A DNA stretch of 64,000 nucleotides from contig MU623403.1 of assembly GCA_025201765.1 (NCBI GenBank), forward strand, positions 1-64,000, written 5' to 3'. The first letter of the stretch is position 1. Each line of letters starts with the position of its first letter. Positions 33,962 through 45,464 of this stretch are shown here, piece after piece. The DNA comes from Daldinia sp. FL1419 (taxonomy: Eukaryota; Ascomycota; Sordariomycetes; Xylariales; Hypoxylaceae). Position numbers and translations under genes: made by a program. Under the pieces are notes generated by a model that made no database searches, was not told the DNA's origin, and saw nothing but the letters and a program-made list of their open reading frames with translations.

Positions 33962-36588
33962 TTTGATTAATGTTGATATTGCAAAAATTGACGTTTCTTA
34001 AAAAAAATTTAAGGGGCTTATTTCGAGCAAGGAAAAGCTAGATTCTCGTTCTATTAGGGGGTATTGCGGTAGTGAATTAGGGGTATAGTCGACCGGCAAC
34101 TATTGTTGTGTATAGATTTTCTGTTTTAGGTGTAAGTATTAAGGTGTAAGAGCACAGCTCTTTGGTATTAAGAAAGGCAAAAAAGAAAAAAAAAGGGATA
34201 AGAAGAAACAAGAAACTAGCTTTTGGTGTTTGAGTGCTTGCTGAAGAAGAAAGGGAAGAAGAAGAGAAAACGACAGAGGCAGGCTGTGTCGTATTATATG
34301 AGTGGCGGCCGGATAGAGAAGCTAGGGTGCGACCTAATATCGAGACCAGCACGTTTGGTGTGTTTCCCAACCTACGGTGCGGACGAGATGCCGCCACGGC
34401 AGCTTGGGATGTGCGGGGCGGACTATCAGGGATAGGATGGATGAGATCGTGGTCTCTGCTTGGTCGGTAGCACACATCTAATTCGATATAATGCCACTTG
34501 AGCACTAATCTTCCGGCCTAATACCTTTCTAGTGTTCGGTGCAACGAAGATGATAAGATGATGCGTGCCGAACTGCATGATGGCGGTTAACCCAGAGTGG
34601 AGGAACTTGGTAGACGGGGGGACTTTGATAGAAAGCATGGGTAAGCGTACCTAAGCTGCTTGGCTATTAAGATACAAGGGTACCGATTTTTAAAGAATAA
34701 ATAGAAACTGGACGGGAAACAGGGCCAAGCTAGTCGGGAAAAGGCGACTGGGCGTCTAAATCCCTGTAACGATTGGACGACGGCGACATGCCGGCAACCA
34801 ATACCAATGTCCGCCAGTCACATATCACACATCCAAATATTGCAGCCGACGAATCAAAGAAGCAGATAGCTCATCTCCATCGAGATGATTTTCTTGTTTG
34901 TTCAATTTGTTCAATAAGCCACAAGCAGCCAACTTCGGTCTCAACAAACCAGCATAGTTTAATTCCATGTGGACGAATGCGTGGATTTTCTGTACTCTCA
35001 TCTGCAGGCCATCTTGAAGGCCACATAAGCTTCTTCATTAGAAGTGATGCAACTCGACCTGTTCAGCTTAGGTTAGTTTCGCAAAGAGATGGCGTCCACT
35101 CGAAGAGGTGATTGTTGATCTGCCAATTTGACGAGGTAATTTATCTGGATTGACAATATAGCATTGTTGCGTAATATGAAATGAGGCAAGATCTATCGCA
35201 ACTGGACGTGTACTATGTAAAAGCCACATCCAGGGCCATCTTCTTCTAGGAAAAAGTGGCTGGGTTCCGTCACCTCTATCACCCCTCATCACATATAAAA
35301 GGCGACGAATACGTAAGTAGAAAGGTCAGTAAGTACACTTCTCCACTATACCCTGCCTTTAGGGAAGGATTCAATAAGTCTAGAACTTCCGTAAGCCCTG
35401 GCTCTCGTTACGTTGCTGCTTGGCCGGGCGACGACGACGAAGTCCAGGTCAAGCTCCACGGCTTCACATCTTCACATCTTCATGCAGGTCATATCACTAT
35501 TAGCTCCGGCGGGTAGGCGGGATGAATGACAAGATGAATCCACCGTGCGGCCGTAAAAGTCCGAAGCCTCGGACTTGTTTATGGTTTATCAGAATCGCTA
35601 TGGTGAATGGGGGATAGAAGATGGATCATGGAGGGGTCTAATGCTGGAAGCCCTACTGCAGTCGGCAAAAAGAGTAAGAAAAGAAAGAGGGGGAATTTGA
35701 AAATCGGGGACCAGTCAAAGTCGAACCTGGCCAAAGTCGAATGTAACTCGTTGGATTCGCGGCCGGGAAAATTCCGGAGTAGCGCTTAATGCCATAGTGC
35801 GTGCATTAGCGTCATGTATGATCCAGGTATGCAATAACCGACGAGGGAACCTTTCAAGTACGTACCTACCTAGTTCTAACCTTCTGAATGGTCCGGAAGG
35901 TCAGCCTTAATCACATGACTTATTTCTTGGCACAGCGCGTCGATGTACATAGTACTGTACAAAGTAAAGCAGCAAAAAATCGTGGATGCAAGTTTGGCGA
36001 TCACGCACTAAAAACAATGAACGCTGCTGCGTTCATCCGCTGGTCTGCTTAGTCTTGCAGGAACCTAACAGCCCTGACAAGCCTGAAAGAATCCACGATT
36101 CCTCTTTTTAAGCCCCACCACCCATATACACAACCCACATATTGTACACAACCAGACAACCCGCGTCGACACGAGTCAGCTCTCCACCAAGATCGTCCCT
36201 AGATTGGAATTTTTCCCACTATGTACGTACCTACTCTAATAACTCATCCTAACCAACCCTGCCCTAACGACACCCTACCATCGGCTCCCGTCCTTCCCTC
36301 TCCGAGCAAGGGTGAACATTGACGCCAGTTTATTCCTTACTTAGGAAGCTCGCTAACCCGGATAACAATTCTTGTGCGGGTCTTGTTGTTGCAGTCTCGG
36401 TCTCTAGCGCGGTTCTGGCGCTTATTAGTCTTCGTAAATTCTTCTGAAATGTCATGACTAGACGATCTCGACTATAGTAAAAGTGTCCTCGTGGATAAAT
36501 ATTATGTATGTAGGGTATCAGCAAGCGCGTATCGACATGGGCTAACAAGTCGAAGCGCATTAACCGGGCGTTCCGATAGAACGTCACT
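33962..36588. other. Large divergent intergenic region, 2.6 kb
   Basis: Lies between esdC (minus) and the HD hydrolase (plus). Purine-rich tracts at about 34150-34270 look like the esdC leader. The frame at 34788-35111 (plus) has an ATG but no recognised domain. A TAGGTAC-type element lies at about 35865. No supported gene. Confidence 0.5.
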
Positions 36589-37245
36589 ATGGCTCCGACG
36601 GGAAATTCCGTGGAAAAGGGCCTCGTCAGCTCGGTCACGGAGTACGTCAGGTCCTATATGGCGAATTACGACGGCTCTCATGACTTCAACCATATCGAAC
36701 GTGTCGTAGGACTTGCCAAATACCTCCATGAACACTCTGCCGGCACGGCTACGCGGGATTCGCAAGTTGTCATCTTAAGCGCCCTTCTCCACGACGTAGG
36801 AGATAAGAAATATCTAAAGCCAGGTGAGGATGCATCAACTTTGGTATACGAACTCCTCTTGTCCAAGGGCGCCGCGGAGAAACTTGCGAAACGGGTCCAG
36901 ATCATCTGCCTGGGTGTTAGTTATTCGAGTGAGATCAAAGATCCAGCTCGAGTCCAGGATCTTATCAAATCTTACCCTGAACTAGCCGTTGTCCAAGACG
37001 CAGACCGACTTGATGCTATGGGCGCTATTGGGATCGGAAGAGTCTTCACATTTACCGGCGCTCAGACAAAGGAGTCTATGGCAAACTCCATACAGCATTT
37101 CCACGACAAGCTACTAAAGCTAGAGAGCATGATGAAAACAGACATCGGACGAGGAATTGCCAGAGCAAAAACTAAGAAGATGCGCGAATTCCTCATATGG
37201 TGGGACCAGGAGACTGCCTTCTCTAAGCGGTTGCAGATACTTTAG
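36589..37245 (+). CDS. HD-domain phosphohydrolase
   Basis: Single-exon gene of 218 residues. Metal-binding HD residues are in place: HDFNHIERVVGLAKYL (His31/His35), SALLHDVGD (His68-Asp69) and VVQDADRLDAMGAIGI (Asp139 region). This pattern defines the small, soluble bacterial/fungal HD hydrolases that act on nucleotide or other phosphate esters; the physiological substrate is not known. The protein is full length compared with relatives (about 210-220 residues). It converges with the tyrosinase gene, with about 180 bp between stop codons, so the two 3' UTRs probably overlap. Confidence 0.88.
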   Translation: MAPTGNSVEKGLVSSVTEYVRSYMANYDGSHDFNHIERVVGLAKYLHEHSAGTATRDSQVVILSALLHDVGDKKYLKPGEDASTLVYELLLSKGAAEKLAKRVQIICLGVSYSSEIKDPARVQDLIKSYPELAVVQDADRLDAMGAIGIGRVFTFTGAQTKESMANSIQHFHDKLLKLESMMKTDIGRGIARAKTKKMREFLIWWDQETAFSKRLQIL

Positions 37246-37429
37246 TATCATCTAGTATCTTCATGCTTCTTTCATTACCCATCTAGCTTATATGGATCTA
37301 TTAGATTATATATTAGAGACGCCCCATCACCAATGTTTATTTGCGCAGCAGGAGGTATCGAAATACTCCTAAAAGATGGTCATGAAATATCCTTGCTCTC
37401 GCCTTTTACCCATCGCCAACTTCATCTGC

Positions 37430-39028
37430 TTATGAGTATGTAAAGCATGATGGGCTATCCTGCACATCCATCACGTCGCGAATATTCACCATTCCCCCTA
37501 CCTCGCCGAGATTCATTGCAAAGTCCAACGTGATATTCTTGTAAGGCTTGTCGCCAAAATAATTGTACGGGTATGCCCATTGTGTGTCCGGCCCCCCTAT
37601 ATCCGATTTTCTCGCTTCCCAGTCTGTTTCTAGGTTAGAAACTTGGAGGTTTGATTCGGATCACCCATACCTTTGCGTTGCCAGATATCCCATAGGCGAT
37701 CTATAGCACAATGATGAACCCAGAAGATCGGATCGACCGTCGAAGACCAAGTATTTGCCATCTGTGGAGTGTAAGATAAGTCATGCGAAGAGTATTATTG
37801 ACTGGCCTTCTTACGTCGCCAAGCATGCCCCCAACACCTAGATGCCCGCCACCGTGGACCGATGCTGCTGAAACACCAAGAGCGAGACCTTCAGTCCGAT
37901 GTTCAAATTCGAAATAGCTACTTGAGTTCAAGAGAACAGCGACTATATCCGTGTTCAATGCTCGCAGCATCAGCCAAGGGCTAAAGTCTCGTCGAATGCA
38001 ATGGGGTGTGTATTCGGTATGCCGTCCAGGTCCCATCGAAGCGTTGATTCCAGCGAACGGCCCGTTTGGGAGACATCCTTAGATTAGTCACTGTCAAATG
38101 CACCGCTACAAAGACATGTGCATCGTGAGATAACTCACCACCTCCTGACCTTCCAGGTATATCTATATCCGTTACCCAATCATCCGGGAAACCACTAATG
38201 TCCTCGATGTAGTCACCATTGCCTCATAATGACTCAGTCTAGCTTCTTCAAGAGGTCTCGGGGTTTTATTATTTACCTCCAAATCCATATTCAGGGTCGA
38301 AAATTGGCGAGTCTAGAAGTGAAGTCTCGTCAACAGCATCTTGCACCCAGTCTATTGGCTTTCTTCATCAGTTGTCTCTTCCCTATGGCGAGCATTCGTA
38401 TTACGTACCCCAATACCTTGAAAGGTTAATACTTCTGCATCAAGTTTGTCTTATAGGGAAATACCCACGGTACTGAACCCTCGTATGAACATTCATCTCG
38501 CAGAGCTCGTTCGAATAGCCATAATAAGGATCGATGCCATCTAATCGTATTAATGATACATAGGAACTGCCATGAGGAGGTAGCAAATCTTACGGTAAGA
38601 AATGCCCCTTAGGATCTGTTAATCCTCGACTTCACGCGTAATGATCGAGACAAAGACTCACAACCCAATGGATGTAGTCCGCTTGGCTAATATGTAGTGC
38701 CACGAAGTCGTCATACCGAGACTTCACACCAGCAAATGTTCCGGATGTTTCCCCTGGTTTAGATTGAAGACACTTTACAGCCGATATGAAGTCTAATCGT
38801 TGGTCTTGCGATAGCGCTCTCCTTCGAAATGGACTATTAGTTAGCCAGTACTCTAGCGACAGGCTCATTACATCACAATCCATAAAGACAATAGATAGGT
38901 AGTTATACTGACCACTCTTCTCTAACATAAGCCGTCTCGCATGGTTCTTCAGATCGCCTTAATCGTATCCGACCTGAGACAATATGTATCATCGAAGATA
39001 CAGATGTTAATAAGGCGAGGGCCAGCAT
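37430..39028 (-). CDS. Secreted short tyrosinase, ten exons
   Basis: Type-3 copper monophenol/diphenol oxidase of 358 residues. Exons: 39028-38913, 38821-38662, 38607-38594, 38540-38469, 38416-38409, 38351-38277, 38222-38139, 38077-37815, 37761-37671 and 37623-37430; every phase fits. A signal peptide (MLALALLTSVSS) precedes the core. Copper-A ligands are His82, His90 and His99 in ALHISQADYIHWVGHFLPWHR, copper-B ligands His251, His255 and His280/281 in VHGGGHLGVGG and DPIFWVHHCAIDRLWD; PYWDW is intact. Exons 3 (14 nt) and 5 (8 nt) are microexons. There is no C-terminal lid domain, as in secreted short tyrosinases. It diverges from a Pth11-like gene. Likely roles: melanin or phenolic oxidation; no pathway neighbours prove this. 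Confidence 0.93.
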
Positions 39029-40255
39029 CCTAAGATCGACGGTGCACAATTTTAAAATGATGAGCACCCGGAATTCTGGGAATTAACAAGAGGCCATTCT
39101 ATATAATCCATAATACCCGGACCAAATCGCACAGATCTCTTCATGGAAGTGCGTGGCTCCACATTAGCTTTCTGGAGATCTCCTTATTCTAAATTCTAGA
39201 TCAAGGTGGAATCTACTAAGGAACGTAAGGGATGACTCGGTGAACAATCTAAAACACTGGCTAGAATGGCTAGCCAGGAACGAATAAGCAAATGCTATAC
39301 ATATAGTTTTGCTATTATCATACTGTGTTCCTTTCGAATGCTGAACATGAGTTCCTAGGCGGGGATGCATAGGTATCCCTTCCGGTCATTGGCTCACGAT
39401 ACTTTCTTCACTTTCGGCTCATCGAAACGATATCTTATATATATCTATAGCCGATGGTTGGGGGACCCGACCCGACGTGCCATGTCATCTAACAACTAGT
39501 CGTAGTAATCTCCACTTGCCGACGCGGCATACACGTACGTATTGATTCTTACGAAACTCTGATATGCAAACTTACACCAATGTTTCGGCCCACAGACTAA
39601 TGAGCCAGGGAATCGCGATACGAGATGATAGCCTCGATATACATATACACAAGTACTCCGATAACCTCGGTTTCGGTAATGGTATTCCGAAAGACAAAAC
39701 GCCACAGGGGTTCCCCGCGATGGCCCCTATGTCTTAACGGGCTAGCATCTGGAATTAACACCCATCACCCACTGCCCCAAAAGCAAACCCTCCCTTCCGG
39801 AAGCTAGGACTCTCGATCCGTGGGCCACGAGAGCACCACGCCGACCCGAGACCTGGGAACGCCCCCGCGGTGTTCCACAGGCAAACACCCGCAAATCCAG
39901 GGCCCAGGAAGGCGGATCCGTTCTCCCGATAATAACAGCGGACCAGGCGGGATGTCTGCCGCACCTCACTATCGTTAACAAAACAAAACGCAGCTAGAAG
40001 GCGGCACCGTAGCGCGTGCAAAAGCAAGAAGTCCTTAGTCGGCGAGTCGGAATATTCCATCTACCCAACGATAGTCGCGAACCGAAGCCCTACTTAGGGA
40101 TAGTGCAAGCCTTGTCAGCTGACCCGTCGACGCGGGAGCGCATTTATACCCTCGGCTTTTCGAGCTGAAGATATACCTACCTGTCTGCCCAACATGCCGA
40201 AGCTTTCAGGTGGCTCTGTGGAGGTCGTTCGCTCGTTATACCCCTTGGATTGGAG
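39029..40255. other. Divergent promoter, tyrosinase/Pth11-like
   Basis: No gene recognised. It carries a TATA-like box for the tyrosinase, and the region upstream of 40256 has a tttata stretch near 40142. Confidence 0.5.
39099..39105 (-). promoter_or_regulatory. TATA-like box of tyrosinase
   Basis: TATATAG on the minus strand, about 70 nt upstream of the tyrosinase ATG. It is the only good TATA match close to this start. Confidence 0.4.
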
Positions 40256-41681
40256 ATGGAGTCTGGAAGCGCGCTGGATCCGAACGAGAAGGTGGAACTC
40301 GGGATTAATGGGTGGTTGATTGGGTTTTCGACGATATTCTACGCACTCCGGCTTTTCGTTCGCATTTCGATTACGAAATCACCCGGTCTCGACGACGTCC
40401 TCGCCGGCGTTGCATTTGTAAGCTTCGTCGCGGCACCAGAAGCTCCGGGGAATGGCTACTAATTGGTGTGTTTAGATACTGCTCATCGTACAGTCTGGGT
40501 TGGATATCAATGGTATGTCCTTCAGAGTGATGGTATGGCATTAGGCTATGATACTGACATTCGAAGCTGTGTTTCTCAGCAACGAAATCGAATTAGGGAT
40601 TGCGTCGGCAGGCGTCATATCTGGATTCTTCGAGGTATGTCGTCCCATACGCTTACAGTTGCATCGGCATGTTTCGTAATATTGATGTATTTCTAGTCAC
40701 TAGTGATTCAGACACTCATTTATTTTTGGACTGTTGCCATGGTTAGGTTTGCGATCCTTGCCTTCCTACCTCGAATTATACGAGATAGTAAGAAATCCGA
40801 TGCTCGTTCGTGGGTATATCTCAGAACTAACCATATGATGTCTAGGAAGCGTTATGATAACCTCGTGGGCTATTGTGGTATTAATCCTTGCCCAAACTAT
40901 TACCGCATTCGTATATAGACTCGCCGAGTGCAACCCAGTTTCGTAAGTCGTCTCTCTATAACCTTCAAGACTTACTTGGTAGTTATAGAAGCTAATGCGC
41001 TGTTGTAGAGATGTCTTCAAGTCTCCTCTCACGCCGGGACTTCATTGTGTTGATACTGGAGTCCATAATAAGATGATGATGGGACATGGTATAGCAGGTG
41101 TCTTTATCGACTTGGTCCTTTTGGTATTGCCTATTTGGATGATATGTACCAAGATGATGTGGTCAAAGAAGACACTTCAGATAGTACTGGTCCTCAGCGT
41201 CGGGATATGTGCGGTAGCTATAGGCACCGTGCGTGTAGTAATAATAGCGAATCTAGATTTTACTAGAAATACGTGCGTGGTGCCCTTTACTCTTGACCAC
41301 ACCTTCTATTTTTTCTATTATACATATTGCTCCGTTTATCCAAGCTAACATCATCTGGCCTACAGAACTTATAATATGCCCTCCCTGGGAATCTGGACGA
41401 ACCTCGAGGGCCACATCGGTCTATGGTGTGGCTGCTTCCCCGCGCTGCAGCCAATCCTACGCGTTGCCCCCACCGCGTCCAATAGATTCAACGGCTTCAG
41501 CACGGCAAAGAGCGATTCTAACCGGAACGGAAGGGCGGAGGGACGTAACGGAACGCAGAGAGTTTACGGGAGCGGGAAGAATTGCACGGCGATAGACAAC
41601 GAGAGTCAACGTGCGATTATATTACAAGAAATGGAGAAGACTAGGACAGCAACACGGGATGGGGATACATCCGCTGTCTAG
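40256..41681 (+). CDS. Pth11-like rhodopsin-domain membrane protein
   Basis: Seven exons (40256-40417, 40476-40512, 40567-40634, 40697-40787, 40846-40942, 41009-41272, 41366-41681) give 344 residues with closed phases. It is a seven-helix protein of the fungal SAT4/rhodopsin-domain group: first helix WLIGFSTIFYALRLFVRI with the following SPGLDDVLAGVAF, then SLVIQTLIYFWTVAMVRFAI, IVVLILAQTITAFVYRLAECNPV, GIAGVFIDLVLLVLPIWMIC, ILHL-type helices up to GTVRVVIIANL, and the loop-plus-helix NMPSLGIWTNLEGHIGLWCGCFPALQP. No CFEM domain precedes it. Some family members, such as Pth11, sense surface cues during pathogenic development; ligand and signalling are unknown here. The Ser/Arg/Asn-rich cytoplasmic tail is about 80 residues. 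Confidence 0.9.
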
Positions 41682-43652
41682 CATGGGGTTTTCTTTTTTT
41701 TTCTTTTTTTGGGTTATATTGGGACCTTTGGTATTCAGGCGCGTGTGAGAGGCGGCGGGGAAAATCATTGGCATTAGACTTATTCTTCTCTCCTTCCGCA
41801 CGGATATTTCCTTTGTAGCAGTTATTAATACCCTAACTACCTAATATCACGGTTGTCGCAGGAGACGCTGGATCGTCTAGCGAAGATACCTACCTAGACA
41901 ACGCCTTAATCCCGGTATCTCCAATTTAGAGCAAGAGTACCTAATACATGGCCCAGGTGGCTTAATTCTCGATAGGACTAATAGTAATAGTTATCCCTTA
42001 GAGAGTCAAGTAAGGGGTGTTTTTGTGTTGGTGTAACATACGAAAAGTAAGCGCGGTTTGCCTGTGCGTGAAGAAAAAAAAGGGGGCGGTAGATAAGGTG
42101 GGAGATTTATATGTAAATTGCCTGCTGAGGCTCTGGACCTAAGGTAGATTTTGAATTACTCATCTAAGTGGACATCTCGATAGGTTAATTAGGTGTCGTC
42201 AACATTATAAAAGTCCCCCGACGTCTCATCCCGCACAGTCCCATCAGTCTTCCGGGGTAATATCCCTGGCGGCTGATTGCACGAAACCCGAGTTCATGAC
42301 CCACGCTATCAGCTAAGGGCCCTCGAAACGCGTACGTTGGACGAGATAGCTGAGAGCTGCCCTACTGGCACTGCAAACACCGAGAGCAGCGTCATGCCGT
42401 GGCTGTACCCCAAATGCGCCCACACGCCCCGGAGGTCCTGCAGAGTTATGGTCCGGAAAACGTTCGCGGAATCCGAAAAGCGGCGTCCAGATATAGTCCC
42501 TAAGGCGTCTTCTAATGTCTGTGTCCGGGTGGTTTCAAAATCGCGGCTTTAAGAAATCAGGTTTTACATTCTCGTTGCAGGTTACGACACAGCGTACGCA
42601 ACTCCTGTGTTTATTAAGTCCTCGGCCGAGCGGCTGGGGACTTATATCTTAGTTCACGCTATCGGGTTTACACTTTGAGGTGATACTGATATTGCATCCT
42701 TTACGAGCAATGTCTGCATCCGCCGCAGCGGTAGGTACCTAATGCGCTCGTGCCCTCGAGCAAGAGGGCTGTATCGGACCTACTAGATTCTTGGGGCAGT
42801 GGAATTATTGTTCGAGGAATACAAGTCCTGTGTTATACGACCGCCGATAAAACTATCACGTAAAGGCAATCATGGATATTTCTAAGCATCTAATTATAAA
42901 GTAATGTGTATTACAAGTCTCTTATATCCATACGCTTTCAGACTGATCACACTTATTATAAGAGATGGAAGTTATTTAACCCCAGCGAACGACTCTGTCA
43001 TATAATAATCACACGCTGACTCGGGACCCTGGCTGAGAAATCACAGCTGACGACGAGCAGCGGTATTCGTCTGAATGGGCTGATTAATGCGATATATTGA
43101 ACAATATTGCCAATGACATTGTCCTTCGCTAACCCGATTGTTCTCTTCGATGTAACCGTATCTCGCAGGCTGTCTCACTCGGCCAGCTACCTCCTACCTT
43201 TTCTTAGCAATATAAGACTGGCCCCTCCCATCTATAGCTGTTAGCTGTTGGTACTACCAACCCCCGAAATCTCACTGTGGGCTTGGCCCAATAGGTCGAC
43301 GGGAAAGAAAATATGCACAATGTTTATGTGGGCAGGTCGCCGATAGGTAGGCTGGCTGGCTCTCGGTAGCTTCTACTTTTCGTATTTTGTAGTCCAGCTC
43401 GGATTAAGTAGAGGCGATTATTGCTGCTGATATTTTAACTCTTCTTTCGTTCGTTTTTGCTGTACATTAATATCGTGAAAGCCATTGAAACAAACCTCAT
43501 CCATCCTTTTGGGGGTTTCGTCCTCTACGCGGCGATTACTTTTTATCTACGTGCGTGTGCAATTGGTATATCGTATATTCTATCTATCTGCTACATGCGC
43601 AATTAGATTATATGTTCACACGGCTGGCTGTCGCTTTGACAGCCATCTTACA
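41682..43652. other. Intergenic, about 2 kb
   Basis: No gene supported. The 91-codon frame at 42277-42552 lacks an ATG. A T-rich tract near 41690-41710 follows the Pth11-like stop, and a TAGGTAC-type element lies near 42730. The right end holds a long T-rich leader of the next gene. Confidence 0.5.
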
Positions 43653-45098
43653 ATGACGCCTCACTCTCATCCTACTATCGCCGCCGCCGCCGCCATTCTG
43701 CTAATCGCGGCACTCCTCACTCCCGTCGATGCGGCCGCATACGAGAACTTGGCTGGTGTAAACAATCAGGCTCTATTTCCCCAATCGACCATCGTGTACG
43801 ATCCCGGCTTCGGGCCGCGCCACTTCGTAGATGGCAGGCCTGCCTCCCCCGCGCTACCTCCACTTAGAAACAGAGCGAAGCGCCAGGACCAGATAGCGCA
43901 ATGCTCGGAAGGAGAGCACAGTTGTCTGGAGGTCGGTCCCTTAGGGGCGACCGTGTGTTGCAATAACGACGAATACTGTTTTATTAATTCGAGCTGGGAG
44001 GCAAAATGCTGCAGTCTAGGAATAACCTGCCAATCTCCGTGCCCCGAAGACTACGTCTACACCAACAGCACCACTACTACAACGGTGACGGTTGCAACAT
44101 CGCCTACGGCAACGTTTGCTGAGGAAACTAGCCTAGTTCCCTCGTGTAGCCCCCGACTTTGCGGCAGTACTTACTTTCTCTGCCAGCAACAATTTGGCGG
44201 CCAATGTTGTGAGTTCGGACAAAAATGCATCTCTAGTGGCCTATGCTCAGTTCCTCCCACATCGTCACCATCCCCTGTCCCCCCCGCCTCGACAGGCTGT
44301 ATTAGCTGTGCCACCGGCGGTGGGTGCTGCAGCGTAGGCAGCACCTGTACATCGAGCATAGTCGCCGCAACATCCACCGCGCAGCTCTGCGCAAACAACC
44401 TAACCGTCGTGCATACCGACGAGGGGCTCCCCGAAGGCGCTAGAGTAGGTATAGGAGTCGGAGTAGCCGTAGGCGCATCGCTGGTTATAGGCGGCATAAC
44501 GTGGTTCTGGATCCACCGCCGGCGCGCGGCCAAATCCCGCGACGGAGGAACGCTAGCAGGGTCCGGGCGCGACGAACGAGATCTTAGAGCCTTCATCCCC
44601 CCGGGACCCGTGTCGGACGTAACAAGCCCGTCGAGCAGAATGGGCATGAGACCGCCGTTGCACGAAGACGGGCTCTTACATGAATACTACGGACCTGATG
44701 CCGTCGCCGGCCCATACACGGACCGCGGGGACACTAGCATTCCCAGTTGGACGTACGGTACCGAGCCCCGGTCGAGCCCCGAGTTCTCCGACCAGACCGC
44801 GAGGGTCGCTAACCGTTACCCGGACGCCCCAGGCGATATCGTTCGCCCAACCGAGCTCGGTGCAACTTGTAAGGAGGCTCGGGTGGAACTCGACGACAAC
44901 GGGTCCGTCAAGTCAGACCGCGCTTTTACTGCAAGTCGTGCCGCGGCAGCTAGAGAGGAAAAGCAAGAGGAGGCGTATGAGTTATACGGGAGCCCCGTAA
45001 CATCGCCGGTACCGATGAATTCCGAAGAAGCAGAGCGGCACAGATCTCAGCAGCCATCTCCGGACCCGGATCAGATGGAGAAGGCGAGATATGGATGA
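43653..45098 (+). CDS. Cys-rich type I membrane surface protein
   Basis: Single-exon gene of 481 residues with no recognised family. A signal peptide (Ala/Leu-rich, about 12-30) precedes an ectodomain containing a dibasic/Gln site (NRAKRQDQIAQC, a plausible Kex2-type cleavage) and about 25 cysteines in clusters (TVCCNNDEYC, AKCCSLGITCQSPC, GGQCCEFGQKC, GGGCCSVGSTC), interrupted by a Thr-rich stretch. One helix (VGIGVGVAVGASLVIGGITW) is followed by HRRRAAK, then a 150-residue Pro/Ser/charged cytoplasmic tail. The CC-containing repeats recall wall-associated or sensor-like proteins of ascomycetes. The frame is open upstream only from non-ATG codons, so 43653 is taken. Function unknown; a cell-wall sensor or adhesive role would be inference. 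Confidence 0.82.
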   Translation: MTPHSHPTIAAAAAILLIAALLTPVDAAAYENLAGVNNQALFPQSTIVYDPGFGPRHFVDGRPASPALPPLRNRAKRQDQIAQCSEGEHSCLEVGPLGATVCCNNDEYCFINSSWEAKCCSLGITCQSPCPEDYVYTNSTTTTTVTVATSPTATFAEETSLVPSCSPRLCGSTYFLCQQQFGGQCCEFGQKCISSGLCSVPPTSSPSPVPPASTGCISCATGGGCCSVGSTCTSSIVAATSTAQLCANNLTVVHTDEGLPEGARVGIGVGVAVGASLVIGGITWFWIHRRRAAKSRDGGTLAGSGRDERDLRAFIPPGPVSDVTSPSSRMGMRPPLHEDGLLHEYYGPDAVAGPYTDRGDTSIPSWTYGTEPRSSPEFSDQTARVANRYPDAPGDIVRPTELGATCKEARVELDDNGSVKSDRAFTASRAAAAREEKQEEAYELYGSPVTSPVPMNSEEAERHRSQQPSPDPDQMEKARYG

Positions 45099-45464
45099 GA
45101 TGTTGAATAAATCCGGTGGACGTTAGGTATATTACCCTAATCCTAACTGTAACGAGGACATGTATGAACCTAATCTGAACGAATACAATACGACCGTGAT
45201 GCCTTTTCAGTCTACTGAACAAACGCCTCATCTCGCCTTGCTTGCCTTTAGCCCCAACGCCAAGCGTAAACATGATGCGACTGCTACAGACGCTACTATC
45301 ATCTGCCTTCTACATACTCCACCGACATGAACCAATTTTCTCAGGTCAAAAATAATAAAAAGGGTAGTACCCTCCAACGCGGCAAACCACATCCTGACTC
45401 CTAAAAAGTGAAGCGTTTTGAAATGCAATAATGATCCGGACAACCCCAAGAACGAGCCCGGAAT
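45099..45464. other. Short convergent intergenic region
   Basis: 3' flanks of the surface-protein gene and cdc14. No gene seen. Confidence 0.5.

Noticed and set aside
34788..35111. 107-codon plus-strand frame with ATG
   Set aside because: CX2C-like pair (CSIC) only; no family or codon bias to support coding. Left as intergenic.
42277..42552. 91-codon plus-strand frame
   Set aside because: Starts at TTG; no domain and no convincing splice partners.
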